Origin: Entamoeba histolytica HM-1:IMSS
Lineage: Eukaryota; Evosea; Mastigamoebida; Endamoebidae
Length of the DNA: 49,369 bases
NCBI RefSeq assembly: GCF_000208925.1
Contig: NW_001914972.1
Location: 1 to 49,369, forward strand
Direction of reading: 5' to 3'
A model generated the notes under the pieces. That model did not search any database and had not been told where the DNA came from. It was given only the letters and a program-made list of their open reading frames with translations. The translations under genes were made by a program, and so were the position numbers. Each line of letters starts with the position of its first letter. Position 1 is the stretch's first letter. This document shows positions 38,161 through 46,544 of the stretch, in pieces.

Positions 38161-41100
38161 TTAGTCTAACAATCTCAATCTAATTGAATAAAACTCTGCT
38201 AATGAAGGAATTTCAAGGTTATTCAATAATATTGAAATGTACTTTTCATAAACCACACGACATAATTCTCTAAAGGTTGTAACATTAATTGGTGATTGAA
38301 ATATAATTGTTTTTAAATTGACTTCAATTTGTTCATCAAGATTTACCATATTTTCTGCTAATAATACATTAAGTAATAAAGCACTCAACTCGATATAATT
38401 TCCTTTTAATAAAATTCTGATTGCATCAATAAATCCACCTACTTTCATTAAATTAATTGCTGCTGGAATATAATATCCTTTTCCTAATTGTTGAACAACA
38501 TAAGGAATATAAATTGAAGGTACTGTTTTATCCAATGGCAATAATGTTGTTGATGCATAAGCTGCTTGAAAAACTTTTCCTGTTTGAATCATCAATTGAC
38601 AAGCTGATTGATAATTTCCTATATTTTCTAGAAGATGAATTGCTTCTTCTTCATGTCTAATATTTAATAATTCATCAATGACATCATTTATTGTATTTTC
38701 TAATAATTCAGGATGCGTTGTAGATGCAAAAAGAGTTGCACATAATCCATATTCTATTTTTTGTGTTTTTTTCAACATATCAATATATTTACCAATCATT
38801 GAACAATCAGTACCAAAGACTAATTCTAATTCATTTAATTTACAACTTTTTTCAACATCATTTATTTCTTCATCTTCTTGGATTGCAATTTCATATTTTT
38901 CTAATCTTAATTTTTCTGTTTCATCAATTAATTTAGTATCAACAAATAATTCAGGATATAATCCATATGGTGGTGGTACAACATCTTTAATTTGTGGTAC
39001 AATTCGTTTATTAACTTTTATACTATCATTTAAAAATAATTTATTATTTTGTCGAATAATATTTTGATATTGTTCATTACTATCTCTTTGTTTTGCTTGT
39101 TGAATACATTTATTTGTTAATTTCCAAAATTCATTAAGTTGGGGATATTTTAATAATTCTGTAATTTTAATATATTGTTCTATTAATGTTATTTCTGTTT
39201 TATTAATTATTGTTATATATTCATTATATTCATTTTTCATAGTGTTTGTTTTTATCCATGTTCCTTCACAAAGTTTTTGTTTATCATTTTCATTTGTAAT
39301 AAAATCAATATTCATATGGTACTTATTAATTATATTTGAAAGTATTGTTTCTTCTGTAAATCCATGTAACATAATACTCATTACTTTTCTAAATATTTTA
39401 GATGGAAGAAGATGTAATGGTGTTGTTTGAGAATTATCTTTCATTTCTACTTTTTCTTCATCTGGAGAATAAATCATAACTTGTTTTGCATGAGTTAAAA
39501 CAACAGGTATATCTCCTTTGACCCAACACATATCAATGACTTTAATTCTTCTTTGTTGTAGAAATACATTGAAATCATTATTTAAACGACCAGTAGAATA
39601 ATCATAAATAAAACAATTTTGATTTTGTGTGATAATTCCAATCTTTTTTGTTTCTTCTTTTGGACATGGAATAATGTTAATAATCTTTTCATGTACTGGA
39701 GAACGTTTATCAAATTCATTAACCTTATTATTTTGAAGTTGATTTATTTCAACGTTATAGATAATATTCTTACTATCAACAAAAATATATAATTTCTCTG
39801 AAAAATTTGAAAGAACACGTATTTTTGATGAATGAGTATATATTTTTTCACTTGTAGCTTTCCCTTTATTATATCTAATAATTAATATATCTTTATCACT
39901 TGTACATAAAAATGAACATTCATTTATTTTATTTTTAATTGGAACAATACAATGAACTTGAATATTAATATGTATTGGTTCTAACTTATATGAATCACTC
40001 TTATTTTCCCAAAATTGAATTTTACTGGTATATACAAAAACAGACACTAATCCATTTGAAGAAATTATTACTTTCCTAATCTCTTCTTTAGACGTAGTAA
40101 GAGAACTTAAATAAGAACAACCTCTTTCTTTCTTCTCAGGAAATCTCATGATTCTATTTTCATTAAATCCAGGAGAATATTCACTTTTATTTCTTTTTTC
40201 AACTCCATAAAGAATAATTGATTCATTTAAACATGTTATTCCTCTAATTGGACATGCAATATTAGGTGCTTTCATATTAGTTAATTTTTGATTATCAACA
40301 TCCATTAAATACGTTTCTCCTGTTTCTGTTCCAATACATAAACTCGTTTGATTATAAGGAACTAACACAGTTGCTTGACATGAAAAAGAACAATCAGAAA
40401 AAGTAATATTAAAATCAGATCCATCATCACGAAGAATACTAATTGATCCATTTTGTAATTGAATACAAATATCATTATTAATTGGATTTCTTATTAAATG
40501 AAATATTGGTGGTAATTTCTTTGGTGTATTAGTAGTTGTTGTTATTTTATCAATGAAAAGTTCATCCACATTAATTTGATATTGTTCTACATATCCTTCT
40601 GTATTAAATATATTTACTTTACTTTCATCTAGAGAAAAACTGAATATAGATGGTGATTGTGTTAATAAAATAGAACCAATAGTATTTGTTAAAACAGTAT
40701 CAAATATAACTAATTCTGATGATGTTAAAAGTAATAATTTTTGTGGTGTTTTAGAATAATAAATAGATTTAATGATAGTAATATCTCCTGATTTAATATT
40801 AGATGGACAAGTATATATCTCATAAACAGTCATTTGTTTTGTTGAAATAAGAAATACTTCATACATTGTACAAACACAAATTTCATCAGGATCAAATGGA
40901 CTTTGTTCAAATGATATTGGATTTATAATAGAATTACTTTCAATATATTTAACTGCTTGTCCTGTGATAGAATCATAAAATATTATTGTTCCATTTCCAA
41001 ATAATGAAATAAAAATATTTGATGCATTTTTATGCCATCGTAAACATTTAACAGGTGTATTACTAACATTACTATATGAAATTAATGGTGTATTATTAAA

Positions 41101-41421
41101 ATAATCCCATAATATAATATTTCCTGCTGCATCTCCACTAATTAATTGAACATTTCTTTTACTATATGGTATTTCAAATGGATAATTGTCTTGAAATTTA
41201 ATGGCAGTAATATCTTCAATATGATGATTTAATACATTGATAATAATAAAACTAAAACTATCCATTACAATTACATTTGTTCTTGATCCAAATGCTATAA
41301 CTCCATAATTCCAATCAATTGCTCCTTTATTATTTTCACTTAATGTTTTAATTCTTTGACTATTTTTTTTCTCTTTATTACTTCCAAATGAGACATTAAA
41401 AACATTAGCAAAACGTGACAT
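38161..41421 (-). CDS. WDR11: WDR11-like beta-propeller protein
   Basis: 1086 aa in one exon. The start AIDWNYGVIAFGSRTNVIVM, then DSFSFIIINVLNHH, matches the WDR11 opening (AVDW...IAYG...VVVIDS). Next comes ITAIKF, then LISGDAAGNIILWDY and VKCLRWHKNASNIF. FDPDEICVCTMYEVFLIS corresponds to the FDP-DPS...FIS block. Two tandem WD40 propellers fill about 1-680. The C-terminal third is alpha-helical (EAIHLLENIGNYQSACQLMI, GGFIDAIRILLKGNYIELSA), as in coat-like trafficking proteins. WDR11 with FAM91A1 and C17orf75 captures endosome-derived vesicles at the trans-Golgi. Start ATG 41421 has AGAACTT 27 nt upstream and is divergent from the CH gene, 170 bp apart. Confidence 0.88.
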   Translation of the reverse strand: MSRFANVFNVSFGSNKEKKNSQRIKTLSENNKGAIDWNYGVIAFGSRTNVIVMDSFSFIIINVLNHHIEDITAIKFQDNYPFEIPYSKRNVQLISGDAAGNIILWDYFNNTPLISYSNVSNTPVKCLRWHKNASNIFISLFGNGTIIFYDSITGQAVKYIESNSIINPISFEQSPFDPDEICVCTMYEVFLISTKQMTVYEIYTCPSNIKSGDITIIKSIYYSKTPQKLLLLTSSELVIFDTVLTNTIGSILLTQSPSIFSFSLDESKVNIFNTEGYVEQYQINVDELFIDKITTTTNTPKKLPPIFHLIRNPINNDICIQLQNGSISILRDDGSDFNITFSDCSFSCQATVLVPYNQTSLCIGTETGETYLMDVDNQKLTNMKAPNIACPIRGITCLNESIILYGVEKRNKSEYSPGFNENRIMRFPEKKERGCSYLSSLTTSKEEIRKVIISSNGLVSVFVYTSKIQFWENKSDSYKLEPIHINIQVHCIVPIKNKINECSFLCTSDKDILIIRYNKGKATSEKIYTHSSKIRVLSNFSEKLYIFVDSKNIIYNVEINQLQNNKVNEFDKRSPVHEKIINIIPCPKEETKKIGIITQNQNCFIYDYSTGRLNNDFNVFLQQRRIKVIDMCWVKGDIPVVLTHAKQVMIYSPDEEKVEMKDNSQTTPLHLLPSKIFRKVMSIMLHGFTEETILSNIINKYHMNIDFITNENDKQKLCEGTWIKTNTMKNEYNEYITIINKTEITLIEQYIKITELLKYPQLNEFWKLTNKCIQQAKQRDSNEQYQNIIRQNNKLFLNDSIKVNKRIVPQIKDVVPPPYGLYPELFVDTKLIDETEKLRLEKYEIAIQEDEEINDVEKSCKLNELELVFGTDCSMIGKYIDMLKKTQKIEYGLCATLFASTTHPELLENTINDVIDELLNIRHEEEAIHLLENIGNYQSACQLMIQTGKVFQAAYASTTLLPLDKTVPSIYIPYVVQQLGKGYYIPAAINLMKVGGFIDAIRILLKGNYIELSALLLNVLLAENMVNLDEQIEVNLKTIIFQSPINVTTFRELCRVVYEKYISILLNNLEIPSLAEFYSIRLRLLD

Positions 41422-41447
41422 GTCTCTTCGTATCTCAAACTCTTTTT

Positions 41448-41454
41448 AAGTTCT
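41448..41454 (-). promoter_or_regulatory. AGAACTT element upstream of WDR11
   Basis: AGAACTT on the coding strand, 27 nt before ATG 41421. A mirror-image copy serves the divergent CH gene at exactly the same distance. Confidence 0.5.
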
Positions 41455-41558
41455 TTTTCTTTTTATTCATTCATTTTCTTAAAAAAAAAAAATAAACAAA
41501 AACAAAAAATTAAATAATTATATCAAATTGTGTTATTGGAAGATCTAAAAGTATAATC

Positions 41559-41565
41559 AGAACTT
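41559..41565 (+). promoter_or_regulatory. AGAACTT element upstream of CH-domain gene
   Basis: AGAACTT, 27 nt before ATG 41592. Confidence 0.5.
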
Positions 41566-41591
41566 GGAAAAGGTGAACATCTAATAAATCA

Positions 41592-42869
41592 ATGACTGAA
41601 CAAACACAACAACCAGTCTTTCAATTACTGGATGATGCTACATTACAACAAGTTGATCCTAAGGTTATTTATCAACAATATGAAATTCTTAGAAGAGAAT
41701 TTTTGAGTGCTTTAGCATTTGTTGAACCAACATTTGATCTCAGTTCTGCACTTGCAGGTGAATTACAAAGAACAATAAATGAAAATAGGATGTATCGAGA
41801 ACAATATCTTAGTAGAAGTGCAGAATATCAAGTTTATCAACAACAAGCATTAAAACAATCACAATCAATCAGAAAAATGGAAAAAGAATTTGATAAAAAG
41901 AAAACAGATACTATTGAAGAACAAAAAAATCTTCAAAACCAATTAGAACGACTTATTGGAGAGTCTATAGTTAATAGAGATAATGTAAAGAAAACATATA
42001 TTTCATTAGAAGAAGAATTTGATAATTTATTAAGAGAAAGTCTTAGTGAAACTGTTGAAGCTATTAATAATTATCAACATGAAGTAGATGTACTTAAAGG
42101 TCAAAAGAAACAAATCGAATCTGAAGAACATGTAGAAGGAAATATTGAAGAAATTCAGAGTTTACTTGAAAGTAGTAAAACTAAGTTAAGTAATGATCTC
42201 GAAGAGAAAAATAAAACTCTTAATGGATTAGATACTAAGATAATTGAAATAGAAAATAGTAAAAAAGAAAATACTGAACTTGTTCAAGACAAACAAGCAT
42301 TTATTGATAAACTTACTCATGATACTGCAGAAATGGATAAAACATTAGAAGAATTACGTAAACAAGTAGCAGCTAAAAGAGCTGAAGAAGATAATAAGAA
42401 AGAAGAAATTATCGTTAAATCTCTTCCACAACCAAATCACGTTGCTAATCTTGAAGAGAAGTTTGTTTTTATTACTTTCATTCTAAATTCTCTATTGTCA
42501 TAAAAAAAACATATAAAATTCATATCATTTAGATTAATTATCGATTGGTTTGGTAGATTTGGAATTGAAGTTGGTGACTTTAAAACTTCATTTAATGATG
42601 GTCTTCTTATTTGTCAAGTTATTGACAAAATTAAACCTGGTGTTATTAATTGGTCAATGTTTGCTCGTCCAAAGAATGGAAGAAGTTTAAATATTTTCCA
42701 AAGAAGAACCAACTGTACTGTATTAGTTGAAACTGTACAAACACTTGGATTAACTAATACTGGTATTGGGTCTCAAGACATTACTGATGGTAATGTAAAA
42801 ATGTTGATGGGGTTCTTTAGGGCTTTAATGGTTTGGGAGACTTCATTAAAGAAATCTTTATTAGCATAA
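41592..42869 (+). CDS. Coiled-coil protein with C-terminal calponin-homology domain, two exons
   Basis: 401 aa. Exons are 41592-42460 and 42533-42869; the 72-bp intron starts GTTTGTT and ends TTTAG, and the split codon becomes Lys (LEE-K-LIIDW). Residues about 60-270 are almost unbroken coiled coil (Glu/Lys/Gln heptads). The C-terminal about 110 residues form one CH domain: LIIDWFGRFGIEVGDF, SFNDGLLICQVIDKIKPGVI, NWSMFARPKNGR, then VQTLGLTNTGIGSQDITDGN and VKMLMGFFRALMVW. A single CH domain usually targets actin regulators or microtubule ends rather than bundling actin alone. The order, coil first and CH last, is the reverse of most CH proteins. Without the intron the CH domain would be missed or called a separate 70-residue protein. 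Confidence 0.85.
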
Positions 42870-42962
42870 AATGGCTTACCGAAACAAATAAAATAACTTC
42901 CTTCAGTTTATTTTTGTTATTTTTTGTTGGACAAATTAATTCCGAAGAAACTTAATATTTAT

Positions 42963-42969
42963 AGAACTC
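42963..42969 (+). promoter_or_regulatory. AGAACTC element upstream of Vti1-like gene
   Basis: AGAACTC, 31 nt before ATG 43001. Confidence 0.4.
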
Positions 42970-43000
42970 TAAATAATAAATTTAGTCGAGTAAAACCAAA

Positions 43001-43345
43001 ATGAGCTTTTATGATAATTCTCATCAAGACAGAATGTTAAATGCAACCCAAAAATTAGAAGATTCAACTTTTGATATTGAAATGTCTAATGCTATTTTAG
43101 AAGATACTATTTCTACAGAAATGGATTCTGTGCAGGAATTAAAAAGACAACGAGAAGTTTTAGAAGATGATAACCGAAAGTTAGATAGAATTGATGGTCA
43201 TCTTGATGAATCAAATAAAACATTAAAAAGAATGCTTTATAGGGCAATTACTAATAAAATCTTTTTAATTATTATGGCAATTGTATTCCTTATTATTATT
43301 GGAGTTGTCATTTATTTGGGATTTTTTGTCTTCAGAAAGAACTAA
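43001..43345 (+). CDS. Vti1-like Qb-SNARE lacking the N-terminal domain
   Basis: 114 aa. The SNARE motif (about 10-75) matches Vti1: MLNATQKLEDSTFDIEMSNA then LKRQREVLEDDNRKL then IDGHLDESNKTLKRMLYRAI then TNK. The membrane anchor is about 86-108 (IFLIIMAIVFLIIIGVVIYL) with a short lumenal tail FVFRKN. The zero-layer position reads KRQREVL, a Gln, whereas animal Vti1 has Asp there. The three-helix Habc domain of about 100 residues is missing. Only 131 bp separate the gene from its upstream neighbour, so no hidden exon can supply it. It should work in Golgi/endosome fusion as the Qb partner. Confidence 0.85.
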   Translation: MSFYDNSHQDRMLNATQKLEDSTFDIEMSNAILEDTISTEMDSVQELKRQREVLEDDNRKLDRIDGHLDESNKTLKRMLYRAITNKIFLIIMAIVFLIIIGVVIYLGFFVFRKN

Positions 43346-43460
43346 ATGATTGTAACGTTCTTGTCTTTCGGTTTCTTTTAACAACATTCTTCATTCACTT
43401 ACTTCTTTCATTATATAAAGAGATAATCATAAATGAAAAGGCAAGAATTTAAAAGAAAAA

Positions 43461-44375
43461 ATGTTTTTGGAAAGAAAAAAAATGATTCATTCAAAAACTA
43501 AAAACCAGTCAATTAAAGTAACTGTCATTCACTCACACATTGGAGGAAAGTCTTTTTGGAAGGATTTGAATAAAAACTGGAAAAAATATGGGGAAACAAA
43601 AATTAAGTTGTCGGTAAAATTCATAAAAAAAGAAATTACACTCAAGGAATTACAAAAACAAAATCCTGATATTATTGTTTGTAGTGATACAGCTGGATCC
43701 CCTTCTTCATTCTCAGCTAGTGAAGTTATTGCATTAGAAACTTTTTTAAAAAACAGTGGTTGTAAACATTTATTAGGGACTTATGCTTTATTTCAACACC
43801 TTGAACAAAGAACAAATGGATATGACAATAGAAAAATTTGTCATCTTTTTGGTATTAATCCTTCAATGAAATTTGGAACCATAAATCTTGAGCAGTCAAT
43901 ATCTTATTGTCCAATAAATCCAGGAAAGAGTATTCTTTGGAATAATATTGAATTACCTTATGTGAGTGATGGATATTGTCATAGTCAAGTACCTTTTTCG
44001 TTGAGTTGGTTCAATGACGAAGGTAAATTCATTGGTGGAAAAGATGTTACTGTTTTAGCACGAAATGAACAAGGGACTGCTGTAATTGTGTATTATTCGA
44101 CTAAGACATACTCTGCTGTTTATATCTCGACAATGCCAGAATTTAATACGCTTCAAACAAAGGTGGATTCTCAATTCATCTACAATTGTTTCATGTTTTT
44201 AGTAAATACAAATCCAACTTTATCTTTACAGTCTTTGTGTATACATCAAGTAAAAAAGCTACATATAAAACTGGTGTTATCTCAATTCCCACCACAGCTC
44301 TTTCCATCTATCCAAGAGCGTGTTTTAAAGAGAAAGAAATTAAAAAAAGTTATCACAAAAAATAATTCATCTTAG
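43461..44375 (+). CDS. Unknown protein, possible class I amidotransferase/ThuA-like fold
   Basis: 304 aa; I do not recognise the family. Residues about 18-110 alternate strands and helices (IKVTVIHSHIGG, NPDIIVCSDTAGSPSSFSAS, EVIALETFLKNSGCKHLLGT, YALFQ, ICHLFGINPSMKFG) in a way that recalls ThuA-like or class I glutamine-amidotransferase folds. The middle has more strands (VTVLARNEQGTAVIVYYS, YSAVYISTMPEF). The last 50 residues (SLQSLCIHQVKK, then LSQFPPQLFPSIQERVLKRK) look like a SOCS-box-like helical end, after which the tail is basic. No nucleophile Cys is placed convincingly, so enzymatic activity is doubtful. There is no signal peptide. ATG 43461 is 115 bp after the SNARE gene. Confidence 0.6.
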   Translation: MFLERKKMIHSKTKNQSIKVTVIHSHIGGKSFWKDLNKNWKKYGETKIKLSVKFIKKEITLKELQKQNPDIIVCSDTAGSPSSFSASEVIALETFLKNSGCKHLLGTYALFQHLEQRTNGYDNRKICHLFGINPSMKFGTINLEQSISYCPINPGKSILWNNIELPYVSDGYCHSQVPFSLSWFNDEGKFIGGKDVTVLARNEQGTAVIVYYSTKTYSAVYISTMPEFNTLQTKVDSQFIYNCFMFLVNTNPTLSLQSLCIHQVKKLHIKLVLSQFPPQLFPSIQERVLKRKKLKKVITKNNSS

Positions 44376-45835
44376 CCTTTCTATAAATGATTTTACCTTT
44401 TTTTATTTAATGAGGAAAAGTTGCTGGATTAGAGAAATAAACGCATAGAACCAGAAGAGGATATGAGAAAAAAGTTACGAAGTACTGAATAAAATAGAAG
44501 ATGTTAAGAATAAAAGCAAGGATAATAGAAAAAAGAATATGAAAAATAAATTCATTAGAATATCTACAAAAATAAGTAAAATAGAGAAATGATTTAATAA
44601 AACAAATGGAAATATAGTACAGTGACTCTTCAAGATGAAAAGAAGAAGTTACAAAAAGAGAGAAGAAAAATAAATAGAGGATGTGAAATATATATATTTA
44701 ATTCTAATATTGATAATTTGAACAAATACATTAATACCTGGTTATTGAAGATTCAAAAAGAAATAAAATTAGGATATATTAATTCTAAAATTAATAAATA
44801 TTATTGTTATTTAATATTCGTTATATTAAATAAAATAATTTTTATTATTTGTCGTTTATTTAAAAATTCAGCAAGAATAAATTATTAAAAGTTATTATTT
44901 TTCAAAATGAAGTATATATTTTATTTGTTCAATATATTTTTAATTGTTATAATGTGTTTGTGTATCAACAAAAATGATTAATATTATTTCATTATAATTA
45001 GAACAATACAAATAAAACACATATAATCTCCGACTTTATTATTCAATCACGAATTTTATCATACATTCTTTTATTTGTTCATATCGTTTAATTTTAATAT
45101 TATTAATTTCATATGTAATATCAACTTTTATATCTAATACAATATCCAATTCATATTATTTATAAAGATTCATTTAATATTCTTCTTTCCCAAAGTAATT
45201 TTTTAATGAGTGAATTTTTGTATTAAAAACTATTTAAAATGATAATGCTTTATTGAATTATACATTATCTTATATCGTTACCATCAAATAAAAAAATAAA
45301 ATTCATCAGTAAGTATCATTTATACCCATTTATTATTCAATGTTCTTAGTTAATTATGTTACAAACCCAATAAAATAAAGTGTTTTATTAACAATGGAGA
45401 TCAAATCTTATTATCAATAATAAGTATGTAAATGACTATAACTAACTATCTATCTATATATATTGTAGTAATTGATAATAATAAATTTATGAATTTTAAA
45501 ATAAATTTACTCTATAAAGAAGTGCAAGACATTTGTTAAATAAGTAATTATTTGATTCGGTAATATTTATTTGTTACATATGTTATATTCATTTTGAATA
45601 CCATAAATCTAATTTCAAATTTCATATACCTTTAAACTACTAATAACCATTTTTACTACTTTGATTTGTATTTTAAATAATAATTTCCTAAGAACCTTTT
45701 TTCTATAATTCTATTCTCATTCTAAGTTTAGAATAAGATACAAATTAAAAATAAATAAATATTTTTCAAATCAAAAACCAATTAAAAATATTTTTACATC
45801 AATTTTCTCTTTACATATAAAATCAACTTTTTTTG
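44376..45835. other. Long spacer without a supported gene
   Basis: About 1.46 kb. Purine-rich at first (44400-44700), then very AT-rich. An 88-codon frame at 44622 lacks an ATG. No RNA gene is seen. Confidence 0.5.
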
Positions 45836-45863
45836 TTATGATTTTGTTATTAAGAAAATAAGA
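45836..45863. repeat. Target-site duplication of SINE copy D (left)
   Basis: A perfect direct repeat of 28 bp with 46408-46435. The last two or three bases overlap the element start (AGATCG), so the exact edge is ambiguous by that much. Confidence 0.9.
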
Positions 45864-46407
45864 TCGAAGGTGGCACGTCTGAAACACCACACATAAACCC
45901 TAGTACAAATTCATTCTTCGACTCTCCCAGTTATTATCTGGTTATGACGGTGCTTTTGAATTAGGAATGTATTAGGGAATGCTGCAAAGGGTGCAGCAAG
46001 AGAATACAGTAGAATATTACATGGATGTAATATAAGAATCTACTGAAGTGTGGGTATGACTAAAAGAAGATTAGTCAAAGTAAGACTAAAAAGAAAATTA
46101 GTCAAAGTAATACAGTAGTAATAAAATGATTCCTTCTTCCATTCATAAAATAAGAAAAATGAAATTCCTTAAAATTAAGGCAGAAAACAAACAAAGGCTT
46201 AAAAAGAAGAATTAAGCAGAAGAAGTTTGAAAAAACCTTAATAGGAAAAATAAAGCAAAGAAGTGCTTTCCTCATTTTGCAAGACAAACCTAAATGATAG
46301 GTTAAACAAAGAGATTACTCTTTTTTAATAAGCTCAGGGATGGGATTAATCTCCCCTGAGCTAGGAAGAATAGATGAAAATTCTATTAATACTTAATTAA
46401 CTAATTT
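45862..46407 (+). mobile_element. SINE1-type retroposon, full length, young (copy D)
   Basis: About 546 bp, with the same head, body and tail as copies B and C, two internal repeat units, and intact hairpins. The target-site duplication is long and has no mismatch, so insertion is recent. It lies in the sense direction 138 bp upstream of the cullin start codon. A 61-codon antisense frame inside it (46102-46287) is not a gene. Confidence 0.95.
46058..46110 (+). repeat. Two internal 26-27 bp repeats of SINE copy D
   Basis: Units at 46058-46083 (26 bp) and 46084-46110 (27 bp), each with GACTAA and TTAGTC arms. Confidence 0.9.
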
Positions 46408-46435
46408 TTATGATTTTGTTATTAAGAAAATAAGA
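46408..46435. repeat. Target-site duplication of SINE copy D (right)
   Basis: A perfect copy of 45836-45863. Confidence 0.9.
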
Positions 46436-46513
46436 ATAACAATACAAATAACAATGAAATAACTAAAAAGAATATTATTCTGTTTTTTTTTTAAAAAAAG
46501 TTTTTTCTGGTTA

Positions 46514-46520
46514 AGAACTA
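46514..46520 (+). promoter_or_regulatory. AGAACTA element upstream of cullin
   Basis: AGAACTA, 25 nt before ATG 46545 and 79 bp downstream of the SINE copy D duplication, so the core promoter was not cut by the insertion. Confidence 0.45.
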
Positions 46521-46544
46521 AAAAAATAAATTACTTTTTTAGTT

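Noticed and set aside
42657..42869. Independent 70-residue protein on the plus strand
   Set aside because: It is the second half of the CH domain, part of the gene that starts at 41592.
44622..44888. 88-codon frame on the plus strand
   Set aside because: It starts with GTG; an in-frame TAG lies just upstream and no domain is visible.
46102..46287. 61-codon minus-strand frame
   Set aside because: It lies wholly inside SINE copy D, a non-coding element, and is antisense to it.
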